From Planococcus liqunii (GTDB taxonomy: Bacteria; Bacillota; Bacilli; Bacillales_A; Planococcaceae), in contig NZ_CP129238.1 of assembly GCF_030413595.1 (NCBI RefSeq), forward strand, positions 372,001-436,000: 64,000 nucleotides of DNA. The letters are read 5' to 3'. A program made the translations under genes and the position numbers. Below, piece after piece: positions 32,949-41,393 of this stretch. The notes below the pieces were generated by a model. That model did no database searches. It was given only the letters and a program-made list of their open reading frames with translations, and had not been told where the DNA came from. Within the stretch, counting starts at the first letter, position 1; every line of letters starts with the position of its first letter.

Positions 32949-34028
32949 TTGACAAACAAACTTTGGTTCCAAACGGGCGTCGGCATTATACTGGCTTTGG
33001 TCATCATCCGTCTATTCATAGAAGTCCAAGCCATATTTGACCCGTTATTCATCATTGCGCAAACTATTTTTGTGCCCCTGCTGCTTGGCGGCGTACTTTT
33101 TTATCTCAGCCGGCCGCTTCTCCGTTTTTTGCAGAAGAAGCAATTCCCGAAATGGTCAATCATTGTTATTATTTTGGTACTGATTATTTTGGTCTTTTAC
33201 CTATTTTATGCAATGATCGGACCGATTGTAACGAAACAGGTCAATTCATTGGTCAACAATGCACCGGCTATCATTGAAGACGTTGAACAATACAGCCAGT
33301 ACGTATTTGACCAGCGTGAACGGCTTCCCGCTTCGCTTGAAGAACAAATCAATCAGATGTCGGGGCAACTGGGCGACTGGGCCAGCAATATCGGCTCATG
33401 GGTTCTGACTTTCTTGGGAAGTTTCATTTCAGGAGTCGTTTCACTCGTCCTGGTGCCGTTTTTCTTGATCTATCTTTTGCTGGACCACGAGAAATTCGCG
33501 CCGTTTGTGGCCGGTTTCTTTAAAGGGGAACGCAAAACGTGGATCCGCAAAACCTTGAGTGATGTGGACCATACGCTGCAGTCCTACATTCAGGGCCAGC
33601 TGTTTGTCAGCTTCCTGGTCGGATTGATGCTATTGATCGGCTATTTGATCATCGATCTCGATTATGCATTGCTGCTTGCGTTGATCGGCATGGTGACCAA
33701 CGTCATCCCGTTCCTCGGACCTTATATCGCAGTCATTCCGGCAATAATTATTGCCGTAGTCCAAGACCCGATCATGGCGGTCTATGTAGCGATTATCATG
33801 CTTATCGCCCAGCAGATTGAAAGCAATCTGATTACGCCGAACGTAATGGGCAATGCGCTTGATGTCCATCCGTTGACCGTCATTACGCTTATTTTGGCAG
33901 CTGGGAATATAGCCGGGTTATGGGGAATCATTCTCGCCATCCCTGTTTATGCAGTAATCAAGACGATTGCCAAAAACATCTATGCACGCCGGCAGGAAAT
34001 TCGTGAAACAGCCACAAAAGAAGTGTGA
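32949..34028 (+). CDS. AI-2E family transporter (PerM/YueF-like), copy 2
   Basis: A protein of 359 residues, paralogous to the one at 7110: LLDHEKFAPFVAGFF, TLQSYIQGQLFVSFLVG, FLGPYIAVIPAII, QQIESNLITPNVMGNALD and HPLTVITLIL align along its length. About eight helices. AAAGGA is best spaced from the TTG at 32949; a GTG at 32940 sits too close. Substrate unknown. Own terminator. Confidence 0.88.
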   Translation: MTNKLWFQTGVGIILALVIIRLFIEVQAIFDPLFIIAQTIFVPLLLGGVLFYLSRPLLRFLQKKQFPKWSIIVIILVLIILVFYLFYAMIGPIVTKQVNSLVNNAPAIIEDVEQYSQYVFDQRERLPASLEEQINQMSGQLGDWASNIGSWVLTFLGSFISGVVSLVLVPFFLIYLLLDHEKFAPFVAGFFKGERKTWIRKTLSDVDHTLQSYIQGQLFVSFLVGLMLLIGYLIIDLDYALLLALIGMVTNVIPFLGPYIAVIPAIIIAVVQDPIMAVYVAIIMLIAQQIESNLITPNVMGNALDVHPLTVITLILAAGNIAGLWGIILAIPVYAVIKTIAKNIYARRQEIRETATKEV

Positions 34029-34032
34029 TTTT

Positions 34033-34069
34033 AATCTCCGCAAATTCAATTTGCGGAGATTATTTTTTT
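34033..34069 (+). terminator. Intrinsic terminator
   Basis: AATCTCCGCAAA-TTCAA-TTTGCGGAGATT then a T-run. Confidence 0.92.
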
Positions 34070-34093
34070 GTCTATAAATCCGATGTGTATTTC

Positions 34094-34153
34094 TTGACTT
34101 CAAATAGTATACCCCCTAAACTAGTGATTATTGGTTGAGGGGGTATACTATTT
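34094..34153 (+). promoter_or_regulatory. Promoter and long palindromic operator of the MarR-MMPL operon
   Basis: TTGACT (34094-34099), 17 bases, TAAACT (34117-34122). A perfect inverted repeat has 16-base arms, AAATAGTATACCCCCT at 34102-34117 and its complement at 34138-34153, split by 20 bases. The left arm fills the promoter spacer; the right arm covers the AGGGGG ribosome site and touches the TTG start. A MarR-type repressor site, perhaps also an RNA hairpin hiding the ribosome site. Confidence 0.75.
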
Positions 34154-34605
34154 TGGATGGGCGAATAAAAGAAGCCGTTGATTTGTTTCAGGAAGTAATG
34201 CTCTATGGAACAGAGCGCGTCATCAAAGCGATTGACGATCCGTTGTGGAAAGAATTTTCCCCAGAACAAATGCAAATGCTGAAGTTAATCAGCAAGGAAA
34301 AACGCATCACTTCCAGTAGGTTAGCTGTTTTGCAGGCGGTACATAAAAGTGCGATTTCCAGCAGAATCAAAAAGCTGCTGCAAAAAGAAGTGATCCGCTT
34401 TGTTCAAACCGAACAGCAGGACCGGCGTGAAAAATTGATTGAACTGACCGAGCAGGGAGAAAAAGTCCTGGCACAATCAGATAAAGTGCTAACGGATTAC
34501 ATCGAGAAGTTAATGTTGGAGCACGTGAACGATGAAGAAATTGATCAGTTTCTAACGATTTTCCGCAAGTTGAAAGATATTATTAAAACGGATGGAGTGT
34601 CATAA
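34153..34605 (+). CDS. MarR family transcriptional regulator
   Basis: A protein of 150 residues with the winged helix at about 40-100: MQMLKLISKEKRITSSRLAV, VHKSAISSRIKKLLQKEVI and the wing EQQDRREKLIELTEQGEKVL. Helices at both ends form the dimer. TTG 34153 is chosen because AGGGGG stands 9 bases upstream; the TTG at 34135 would precede it. The stop is directly followed by the MMPL start. Likely autorepressor and repressor of the pump, released by a ligand, acting at the palindrome at 34102-34153. Confidence 0.9.
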   Translation: MDGRIKEAVDLFQEVMLYGTERVIKAIDDPLWKEFSPEQMQMLKLISKEKRITSSRLAVLQAVHKSAISSRIKKLLQKEVIRFVQTEQQDRREKLIELTEQGEKVLAQSDKVLTDYIEKLMLEHVNDEEIDQFLTIFRKLKDIIKTDGVS

Positions 34606-37230
34606 ATGAAGACTGTTTTAAAACTGAAATGGCCGATTACAATCGGCATGATCATTTTGACGGTTGCCTTATTCTTATTGGCGCCAAACTTAACAGAGCA
34701 AGCTGAAGAAGCCGGATCCTTCCAGTTATCACAAGATGCTTCTTCACAAATGGCGGCGACGATTCTTGCAGATGCGGATGCCGCGGACCAGACCATTTCC
34801 TTAGTCATCCCGCTTGAAAAAGAGCTCGATGAGCCGATGCGTGAAACTTTGGCCGGCATGGCTAAAGATATAGAAGCTCTTGGCGAACCGGTGACAAGTG
34901 TATTGAATCCGGTGGAAAGCGCAGATCTTGAGGAACAATTGGTTTCTGAAGACCAGAAAACAATCTTGATGCCGGTGACAGTTGACGGCACCGATGAAGA
35001 AGTGAATGCGGTAGCGGATGAAATCCGTGCAACCGTCATTCCGAAAGACATGACCGCCTATGTAACAGGTGAAGCGATCATCAACAACGACGTGAATATC
35101 AGTGCACAGGAAGGGCTGAAACGGACAGAAATCATTACGGTTGTCTTGATTTTCGGTTTATTGCTTGCGGTATTCCGTTCGATTGTGACGCCATTCATCC
35201 CGCTTGTAGCTGTAGGGATTTCCTATTTGCTGAGCCAATCGATTGTCGCATTCTTGATCGACTGGGTCGGCTTCCCGGTATCGAACTATACCCAAATCTT
35301 TTTGGTGGCGATCTTGTTTGGTATCGGAACAGATTACTGCATTCTGCTATTGAGCCGCTATAAAGAGGAATTGTCAGCGGGGCATGGTGTGGAAGAAGCG
35401 ATTGTCAACACGTACAAGACAGCTGGCCGCACATTATTGATCAGCGGCATCGCGGTGTTCATCGGATTCTTCGCAATTGGTTTCGCGGAATTCCCGATTT
35501 TTAAATCCGCAGTAGCGGTAGCCGTCGGGATATTCGTGCTGTTGCTTGTGCTGTTTACAGTTGTGCCGTTCTTCATGGCGCTGCTGAAAGAAAAATTATT
35601 CTGGCCGGCAAAAAAATCTGCCGGACATAAAGACAGCAATTTGTGGATTCAAATGAGCAAGCTGTCCATCAACCGGCCGCTGTTGTCGATGCTTGTGGTG
35701 GCAGCCATCACCGTGCCTTTGCTGTTTACGTACAACAATTCGTTGTCGTTCAACACGGTGGATGAAATCGGTTCGGATTACGAGTCGGTAAAAGGGCTGC
35801 GCGCAATTGAAGACGGGTTCGGCAAAGGCGATTCCTTGCCGATCGAAGTCATCGTGAAATCAAATGAAACGCTGACTACGGAAGCCATTGTTCCGTATTT
35901 CGAAGAAGTCAGCCGTGAAATTGAAAAAATTGACGGAGTTGAAGGCGTACGGTCGATAACCCGCCCTACAGGCGAAGTGATTGAGGACCTTTATGCAGAC
36001 AAACAATTAGGATTGTTATCAGAAGGATTGACGGAAGCAGGCAGCGGCCTCGGAGAAGTGCAGGCCGGGCTGACTGAAATCCAAACTAACTTGGCGGGAA
36101 TCAGTGAACAGACCCGCGGCGCAAATGGCATTGGCGAAGCCGCTGCAGGGCTGGAGCAGTTGAATAGCCAACTGGGGCTGGTTACACAAGGGCTGCAGCA
36201 AACAGGGAACGTTCAGCAGACAGTCGGTGCTTTGCCGCAGATTAGCGGGGGACTGACTGAAATTCAGCAAGGATTGGCTGGAGCAGCTGGGCAAACCGGC
36301 GAACTTGGGGCAGGCTTAACGCAGCTGTCAGAAGGCGTCGGTGCTTCGAATGCAGGCCTCGTGGAAATCCAGAACGGCTTAGCTGAAGCTGCAGAAATGA
36401 TGCAGAACATGAGCGACAGCAAAACGGTCCGTGATACCGGATTGTTTATTCCGGAAGGCACACTGGAAGGCGATGAATTCGCTCAAGTGCTGGACCGTTA
36501 TACGTTTGCAGAAGGCACGGGCATGAAGATGGAGGTCATCCTATTGGACGATCCGTATTCTCCGGCAGCCATTGATACTACTGCAAAAATCAAAGATGCT
36601 GTCGAACGCACCGTGACGGCAACACCTCTTGAAGAAGCCGATATCGCTTATGGCGGCATCTCAAGCATCAACAACGATTTGCAGGATGTTTCTTCAAGTG
36701 ACTTTACAAATACCGTTACAATCATGCTGATCAGTTTGTTCGTGATCTTGGCAATTATGTTCCGTTCCTTGATCATGCCGCTGTACATGATCGGGTCGCT
36801 GCTATTGACGTATTACACATCGATATCAATCGCGGAATTGATTTTCGTAAATGGACTCGGCTACGACGGCATCAGCTGGGCAGTGCCATTCTTCGGATTT
36901 GTCATGCTGGTGGCTCTTGGGGTCGATTACTCCATCTTCCTTCTTGACCGATTCCGTGAAGAATCTGCAAACGGCGTCAGTGTCCGCAATGCCATGAGAA
37001 CATCTATGGCTAAAATGGGCACCGTCATCATCACAGCGGCCATTATCCTGGCCGGTACATTCGGCGCGATGATGCCGTCCGGCGTACTCAGTCTTGTGCA
37101 AATTGCGACGATTGTGATCACAGGCTTGCTGTTGTACGGGTTAATCGTCCTGCCGCTTCTGATTCCGGCAATTTCTGTATCATTTGACCGCGGCGTCTGG
37201 TGGCCGTTCGGCAATAAAAAACGTTTGTAA
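34606..37230 (+). CDS. MMPL/RND family efflux transporter (YdgH/YdfJ-like)
   Basis: An 874-residue protein with two RND halves. Half 1 has five helices after an exported loop (FLVAILFGIGTDYCILLLSR carries the membrane Asp), half 2 likewise (FGFVMLVALGVDYSIFLLDR). The second exported loop, about residues 465-610, is a Gly/Gln/Leu-rich coiled stretch (GLTEIQTNLAGISEQT, GLTEIQQGLAGAAGQ) typical of Gram-positive MMPLs. The paired Asp-Tyr motifs indicate proton-driven export of lipids or drugs. Operon with the MarR gene; the start abuts its stop. Confidence 0.92.
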   Translation: MKTVLKLKWPITIGMIILTVALFLLAPNLTEQAEEAGSFQLSQDASSQMAATILADADAADQTISLVIPLEKELDEPMRETLAGMAKDIEALGEPVTSVLNPVESADLEEQLVSEDQKTILMPVTVDGTDEEVNAVADEIRATVIPKDMTAYVTGEAIINNDVNISAQEGLKRTEIITVVLIFGLLLAVFRSIVTPFIPLVAVGISYLLSQSIVAFLIDWVGFPVSNYTQIFLVAILFGIGTDYCILLLSRYKEELSAGHGVEEAIVNTYKTAGRTLLISGIAVFIGFFAIGFAEFPIFKSAVAVAVGIFVLLLVLFTVVPFFMALLKEKLFWPAKKSAGHKDSNLWIQMSKLSINRPLLSMLVVAAITVPLLFTYNNSLSFNTVDEIGSDYESVKGLRAIEDGFGKGDSLPIEVIVKSNETLTTEAIVPYFEEVSREIEKIDGVEGVRSITRPTGEVIEDLYADKQLGLLSEGLTEAGSGLGEVQAGLTEIQTNLAGISEQTRGANGIGEAAAGLEQLNSQLGLVTQGLQQTGNVQQTVGALPQISGGLTEIQQGLAGAAGQTGELGAGLTQLSEGVGASNAGLVEIQNGLAEAAEMMQNMSDSKTVRDTGLFIPEGTLEGDEFAQVLDRYTFAEGTGMKMEVILLDDPYSPAAIDTTAKIKDAVERTVTATPLEEADIAYGGISSINNDLQDVSSSDFTNTVTIMLISLFVILAIMFRSLIMPLYMIGSLLLTYYTSISIAELIFVNGLGYDGISWAVPFFGFVMLVALGVDYSIFLLDRFREESANGVSVRNAMRTSMAKMGTVIITAAIILAGTFGAMMPSGVLSLVQIATIVITGLLLYGLIVLPLLIPAISVSFDRGVWWPFGNKKRL

Positions 37231-37269
37231 CTAACTATTTTTAGAAAACCTATGATTCATCCGTTTACA

Positions 37270-37297
37270 AAAAAAGCCGCCCTTGGGCGGCTTTTTT
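37270..37297 (+). terminator. Intrinsic terminator
   Basis: AAAAAGCCGCCC-TT-GGGCGGCTTTTTT. Confidence 0.95.
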
Positions 37298-37372
37298 CTG
37301 TTTAATGTAGGATTATGGGAAGCCGTGTTATACTAGGCTAAGAATCAACAATTATGAAACGGGGTAACTATT

Positions 37373-37825
37373 GTGCTTACATTTGAAGAAAAATTGGCGA
37401 TCATTGAATCGTTTCCGGAATTGATACGTAAAGACGTATCGATGAAACGGGTGAATTTTCATTATGAAGAAAGCCTATATGACAAAAAAATCGTTGTTTA
37501 CCACTTGCATCCAAATGGCAACGGTTTTGTATATGTCGGCAACTTGCCGCAGTACGAAGCGGACGCCAAAGGCTTCGTCAACATCCGTGAATGTTCCGAG
37601 AAGGAACTTCGGAGCATTGTGGCAGACGCATTGGACTATTTGTCTTTAGAGCCGGAACCGCCATACGACAAGACATGGAAAAATCGCGACAACGAAAAGC
37701 TGGATTTGGTTTATGAAGAACCGTTCTGGAACGTCTACACGGGCAAAAACCTGGAAGAAAGCTTCGGCACGTTTGATGACGCAGAAAACTATCTGCTCGA
37801 TCAAGGCTTTAAAGAGCCGAAGTAA
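37373..37825 (+). CDS. Conserved-looking cytosolic protein, unknown function
   Basis: A 150-residue acidic soluble protein from GTG 37373 (weak GGGG site 9 bases upstream). It has HPNGNGFVYVGNL in the middle and FWNVYTGKNLEESFGTFDDA near the end, a Trp/Tyr-rich pattern without catalytic motifs I know. Its TAA overlaps the ATG of the GNAT gene (TAATG), so the two are coupled and perhaps act together. Confidence 0.65.
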   Translation: MLTFEEKLAIIESFPELIRKDVSMKRVNFHYEESLYDKKIVVYHLHPNGNGFVYVGNLPQYEADAKGFVNIRECSEKELRSIVADALDYLSLEPEPPYDKTWKNRDNEKLDLVYEEPFWNVYTGKNLEESFGTFDDAENYLLDQGFKEPK

Positions 37826-38280
37826 TGGACATCCGGCGGCTTGGACAAGGCGAAGCACTGCCAGTGGAATTGATGCTTGAAGCGGATCCCTCGGAAGAGC
37901 TGGTGCGTGGATATGCGGCAAAAGGCATGGTGTATGCAGCTGAAATTGATCGGCGCCTAGTCGGTGTATATGCATTGTTGCCATTGTCGGAAACTGTCGT
38001 GGAAATCAAAAATATCGCCGTTGCTGAGCCGGAAAGAGGTAAGGGCTATGGCAAAGAATTGGTGAACCACGCTTTAGAAGAAGCGAAGCGCGGCGGATTT
38101 AAGCATGTGGAAATCGGGACCGGAAATTCAAGTTTCGACCAGCTGGCGCTTTACCAAAAATGCGGTTTTCGGTTGAAATCGATCGACCGCGGTTTTTTCA
38201 CCCGCCATTACCCGGAACCGATTTTTGAAAACGGCATCTTGTGCCAGGATATGGTGCGGCTCGCATATGAATTGAAATAA
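37825..38280 (+). CDS. GNAT family N-acetyltransferase
   Basis: A 151-residue protein. Motif A is IKNIAVAEPERGKGYGKELV (acetyl-CoA pyrophosphate loop ERGKGYGKE); AEIDRRLVGVYALLP precedes it; LALYQKCGFRLKSIDRGFF follows with the usual Tyr. Substrate unknown. Its ATG overlaps the stop of the gene before it. Confidence 0.9.
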   Translation: MDIRRLGQGEALPVELMLEADPSEELVRGYAAKGMVYAAEIDRRLVGVYALLPLSETVVEIKNIAVAEPERGKGYGKELVNHALEEAKRGGFKHVEIGTGNSSFDQLALYQKCGFRLKSIDRGFFTRHYPEPIFENGILCQDMVRLAYELK

Positions 38281-38305
38281 AACCCTTCTAAATAGAAGGG
38301 TTTTT
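38281..38305 (+). terminator. Intrinsic terminator
   Basis: AACCCTTCT-AAAT-AGAAGGGTTTTTC directly at the GNAT stop. Confidence 0.92.
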
Positions 38306-38321
38306 CTTTTCGCCGTAAATT

Positions 38322-38365
38322 AAATTACTCTATAAAGAAATTTATATTGCTTTATAGAGTAATTT
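38322..38365 (+). promoter_or_regulatory. Perfect 16-bp inverted repeat, candidate operator of the HTH/F1-beta-like gene
   Basis: AAATTACTCTATAAAG at 38322-38337 and its exact complement at 38350-38365, spaced by 12 bases, 36 bases before the ATG. The geometry fits a dimeric Cro/CI-type regulator, most simply the protein encoded just downstream. Confidence 0.7.
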
Positions 38366-38400
38366 AGTTTACTGTTAAAAGTAACAAGAGGAGGAGTTGG

Positions 38401-39429
38401 ATGGAAGATATTCGATTGAACGTGGCGTTGCTTAGAAAACGGGTGCCGAATTTAACGACGGCTGCCAAAGAAGCGGGAATTCGGCCAGCGACGGTTTCCA
38501 ATTTATGCACTGGCAAAATTGATTTAGGGAAAGCGGAAGTCAGAACGTTAGTGGGACTGGCTAAACTGGCCAATTGCACAGTAGATGAGCTCATTATCCG
38601 AGGGGAGAAGATGGCGATGATCGAAACCAAAATTAAAGCATTCGATTTTTTTGCACCATTGGTAAAAGGCGGTACGACAGGAATTGTTGCCCGTCCGGGA
38701 ATGGGGCAATTGGTGATTGCAGCAGAACTGCTCCACCGTTTTAAGGAACAAGGTTATCAAACGGTTTACTTGATTCCTGAAAAGGATCATTTCGAACTAG
38801 AAGGTATCGTGGAACTGGCAGACCATACCACCGATTCAGTAGAAAAAACGCTGGAACTGTTAAATCGCTGCGGTGATAAGGCGGTGTTTTTCACAGATAA
38901 GGAACGGGTAGATTCAGGAGAGTTGTTCGAACTGCAGGAACAATTGAGCGCTCAACCGGCTGCAACGCTGCTGGTGGATTTGTCCGGTGAAGTGGTCGAT
39001 GACGATTTTCCGTTCGGCCCGCTTGAGACGCTTTGGCAGCTCGATGCAGATCTTGCAGCCCGCCACCAGTATCCGGCTTTAAGTCCGCTCCATTCAGCTT
39101 CTTCTATATTGGAAGAAGCTGAATTGGACGAGCGCCATTTCCAGCTTCGCCAGCGTGCCCAAAAAACCTTGCGCCGCTACCGGGAACTTCGCTCCGTTGC
39201 AGTTGCCCGCGGCATGGAAAGGGTAGCGCAGGGAGAGCTGGAAACATACCATAGAGGCGAGCGGCTCGAAGCATATTTCACACAGCCATTTTATGTGGCA
39301 GAAGAATTAACCGGCCAGCCCGGAGCTTCTGTCGCGCTGGAGCAGACTTTGCATGACGTGGAAGCCATTTTGAATGGCCAGGCAGACGGACGGGAACTGG
39401 AGGAATTGCAATTTATCGGAACTTTGTAA
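38401..39429 (+). CDS. HTH regulator fused to a degenerate F1-ATPase beta-like domain
   Basis: A 342-residue protein. Residues about 5-68 are a Cro/CI-type helix-turn-helix (LTTAAKEAGIRPATVSNLC). From residue 75 it follows ATP synthase subunit beta: ETKIKAFDFFAPLVKGG matches beta ETGIKVVDLLAPYAKGG. The Walker A position reads ARPGMGQL, so the Lys and Thr of GxxGxGKT are lost. YPALSPLHSASSIL (224-237), RRYRELRSVAVARGME (258-273) and AYFTQPFYVAEELTGQPGAS (291-310) match the beta C-terminal domain. The beta N-terminal barrel and DELSEED are missing, and the catalytic Glu loop is gone. RBS GAGGAGG. A perfect palindrome precedes it. Confidence 0.8.
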   Translation: MEDIRLNVALLRKRVPNLTTAAKEAGIRPATVSNLCTGKIDLGKAEVRTLVGLAKLANCTVDELIIRGEKMAMIETKIKAFDFFAPLVKGGTTGIVARPGMGQLVIAAELLHRFKEQGYQTVYLIPEKDHFELEGIVELADHTTDSVEKTLELLNRCGDKAVFFTDKERVDSGELFELQEQLSAQPAATLLVDLSGEVVDDDFPFGPLETLWQLDADLAARHQYPALSPLHSASSILEEAELDERHFQLRQRAQKTLRRYRELRSVAVARGMERVAQGELETYHRGERLEAYFTQPFYVAEELTGQPGASVALEQTLHDVEAILNGQADGRELEELQFIGTL

Positions 39430-39451
39430 GGAGCCTTGTGCTCCTTTTTTT
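39428..39451 (+). terminator. Intrinsic terminator
   Basis: AAGGAGC-CTTGT-GCTCCTTTTTTT. Confidence 0.9.
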
Positions 39452-39508
39452 CGTTAATAGAGGAAAAATGAAGTGGATTTCGGTATGCTAAAAGCAAGAG
39501 GTGATTTC

Positions 39509-41179
39509 ATGTTCAAGAAAGTGACGTTGTATACGAATCGGCTTAATGAAATGAAAGGCTTTTACGAATACCAGTTGGGCTTCCGGATTGTCGAAGAAGG
39601 TGATAGCAGTTTCACGTTGGCAATCGGGGATTCCGTATTGGTTTTTAAAGCATCCGAACGGGTGGCGATTTACCATTTTGCTTTTAACATTCCAGGCAAC
39701 CAGTACACCTTGGCCAAAGGATGGGCGAGTTCGCGCGTCACCTTGAACCGCCAGGAAGGCATGGACGAAATCTATTACGCTAATTTCAATGCAGATGCGT
39801 TTTATTTCCAAGATCCTGCTGGCAATGTTGTTGAGTTCATTGCCAGGCGCCATATTGACCGCATGGGGAATTTCACTGTCGACTCCCTTCTCAATATCAG
39901 TGAAGTCAGCATTACAACGGCTCATGTAGAAGAAGTGGGAAGGGAAATTGAAGCGATGGAGATTCCGGTCCGCGGCAATAAAGGAATTGAACCAAATGCA
40001 TTGAATTTCCTTGGCCAGGACGATGCCTTTATCCTGTTGGTTGCACCGAAACGGACTTGGTACTTTTCCAAACAAAAGAGTGAAGTCCATCCACTGTCGA
40101 TTGAATTGGTGGATGGCCGGCAGATTGATATCTCGGAAGACGGTTTGTTTCAAGAAGTCCGTCCCAGCAATCCGATTGCCGACGGTATGGAAAATATCGA
40201 CTTTTCAGGAGTTGCGATGCTGAAAAACCAGGAAGTTTGGTCGATGGCAAAAGGTTTTGCAGACCGTTCAAATGAGCGGCCGAACGCGCTGGGAACCCGC
40301 TTTGGCATTGCTTCCGGATGCAAAATTTTCACCGCAGTCGCTGTCTGCCAATTGGTGGAACAAGGAAAATTATCGTTCGAAGACCGTTTGCCGAAGCTTT
40401 TTCCGGAAACCTTTCCGGATTTTGATGTGACCATTCATCAGTTGTTGACGCACACATCCGGCATTCCGGATTATTTTGATGAAGAAGCGATGGATGATTT
40501 TGAAGAGATCTGGGCCAAGCATCCGATGTATTTGATGCAATCGGCTGCTGACTTTGTGCCGCTGTTCAAAGACGAACCGATGAAGTTTGCTCCTGGTGAA
40601 AGGTTCCAGTACAACAATGCCGGCTTTATTGTACTGGGCCTTATTGTAGAGAAAACCACCGGGCAAGCGTTCACCGATTTTGTGGAAGAAAACATTTTTG
40701 CGCGGACTGAGATGGCAAATTCGGGGTATTTCCGGCTGGACCGCTTGCCGAAAGAGGCGGCTTTTGGTTATATTGAAGAAGAAAATTTGTGGCGGACCAA
40801 TCAATACGCGATTCCGGTTAAAGGCGGAGCGGACGGCGGAGCATTTGTAACAGCCGGCGACATGGCCGCTTTTTGGGAGCGCTTGATGGATTTTACGCTG
40901 CTTTCTGAAGAAATGACGAAGACCTTGCTTTCGCCCCATGTGGCTATCGATGCCCATGCTTACGGCTACGGTGTCTGGATTTCGCGCAGTGAAGAGGCTG
41001 TAGTAAAATACCATGTTACCGGATACGATCCAGGCGTCAGCTTCCATTCGGGCTATTATCCGGATGCACAAACTGTTTTAACGGTCCTGTCGAATAAAGG
41101 AGAAGGCGCTGCTGACGTCATGAAATTGATAGAAGATGCAGCGTTGAACGGTAGATCAGAGAAACTTCAGAAGGGGTGA
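39509..41179 (+). CDS. VOC domain protein fused to a class C beta-lactamase-like serine hydrolase
   Basis: A protein of 556 residues. Residues 1-112 are a VOC module (VTLYTNRLNEMKGFYEYQLG, FYFQDPAGNVVEF); about 128-185 looks like a second half-module. From about 225 a serine hydrolase of the beta-lactamase/DD-peptidase class begins: Ser269-x-x-Lys272 in GIASGCKIFTA, LLTHTSGIPDYFD, Tyr368-x-Asn370 in FQYNNAGFI, and a late HVTGYDPG box in place of KTG/HxG. No signal peptide, so it is cytosolic. The frame is continuous, so this is a real fusion. ATG 39509 follows AAGAGGTGA. Esterase or peptidase activity is inferred. Confidence 0.85.
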   Translation: MFKKVTLYTNRLNEMKGFYEYQLGFRIVEEGDSSFTLAIGDSVLVFKASERVAIYHFAFNIPGNQYTLAKGWASSRVTLNRQEGMDEIYYANFNADAFYFQDPAGNVVEFIARRHIDRMGNFTVDSLLNISEVSITTAHVEEVGREIEAMEIPVRGNKGIEPNALNFLGQDDAFILLVAPKRTWYFSKQKSEVHPLSIELVDGRQIDISEDGLFQEVRPSNPIADGMENIDFSGVAMLKNQEVWSMAKGFADRSNERPNALGTRFGIASGCKIFTAVAVCQLVEQGKLSFEDRLPKLFPETFPDFDVTIHQLLTHTSGIPDYFDEEAMDDFEEIWAKHPMYLMQSAADFVPLFKDEPMKFAPGERFQYNNAGFIVLGLIVEKTTGQAFTDFVEENIFARTEMANSGYFRLDRLPKEAAFGYIEEENLWRTNQYAIPVKGGADGGAFVTAGDMAAFWERLMDFTLLSEEMTKTLLSPHVAIDAHAYGYGVWISRSEEAVVKYHVTGYDPGVSFHSGYYPDAQTVLTVLSNKGEGAADVMKLIEDAALNGRSEKLQKG

Positions 41180-41184
41180 GGGGC

Positions 41185-41292
41185 ATGAGCGGCAAAAACC
41201 TGGCTATCGGAATAGTAGTCGGCACCCTTGTAGCGTGTGCATTAATCTACTTTGGATTCCAGCTGTATTTCACAATGAATCCAACCCAGTAA
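41185..41292 (+). CDS. Small single-helix membrane protein (35 residues)
   Basis: A 36-codon frame, ATG 5 bases after the hydrolase stop with GGGGTGAGGGG as ribosome site and a strong terminator right behind. The product is one membrane helix (AIGIVVGTLVACALIYFGFQ) with short ends. Probably in one operon with the VOC-hydrolase. No family recognised; the helix has one Cys. Confidence 0.65.
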   Translation: MSGKNLAIGIVVGTLVACALIYFGFQLYFTMNPTQ

Positions 41293-41296
41293 ACAA

Positions 41297-41328
41297 AAAA
41301 GGCTGCCGAATTTTCTCGGCAGCCTTTT
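41297..41328 (+). terminator. Intrinsic terminator
   Basis: AAAAGGCTGCCGA / TCGGCAGCCTTTT, loop of 6. Confidence 0.92.
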
Positions 41329-41352
41329 ACTTGTCTAAAAAAACATGAAAAA

Positions 41353-41380
41353 TGGACTCCCCATAAAGGGAGCCCATAAA
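41353..41380 (-). terminator. Intrinsic terminator of the cold-shock gene
   Basis: On the minus strand GGGCTCCC-TTTAT-GGGGAGTCC with one wobble, then TTTTTC, 14 bases past the csp stop. Confidence 0.8.
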
Positions 41381-41393
41381 AGTTAAGTTAAAA

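Noticed and set aside
39488..40153. Long antisense frame (221 codons) inside the VOC-hydrolase gene
   Set aside because: It is the shadow of a gene with clear motifs; no ribosome site. The same holds for long antisense frames at 40370-41071, 62154-62783 and 55270-55866.
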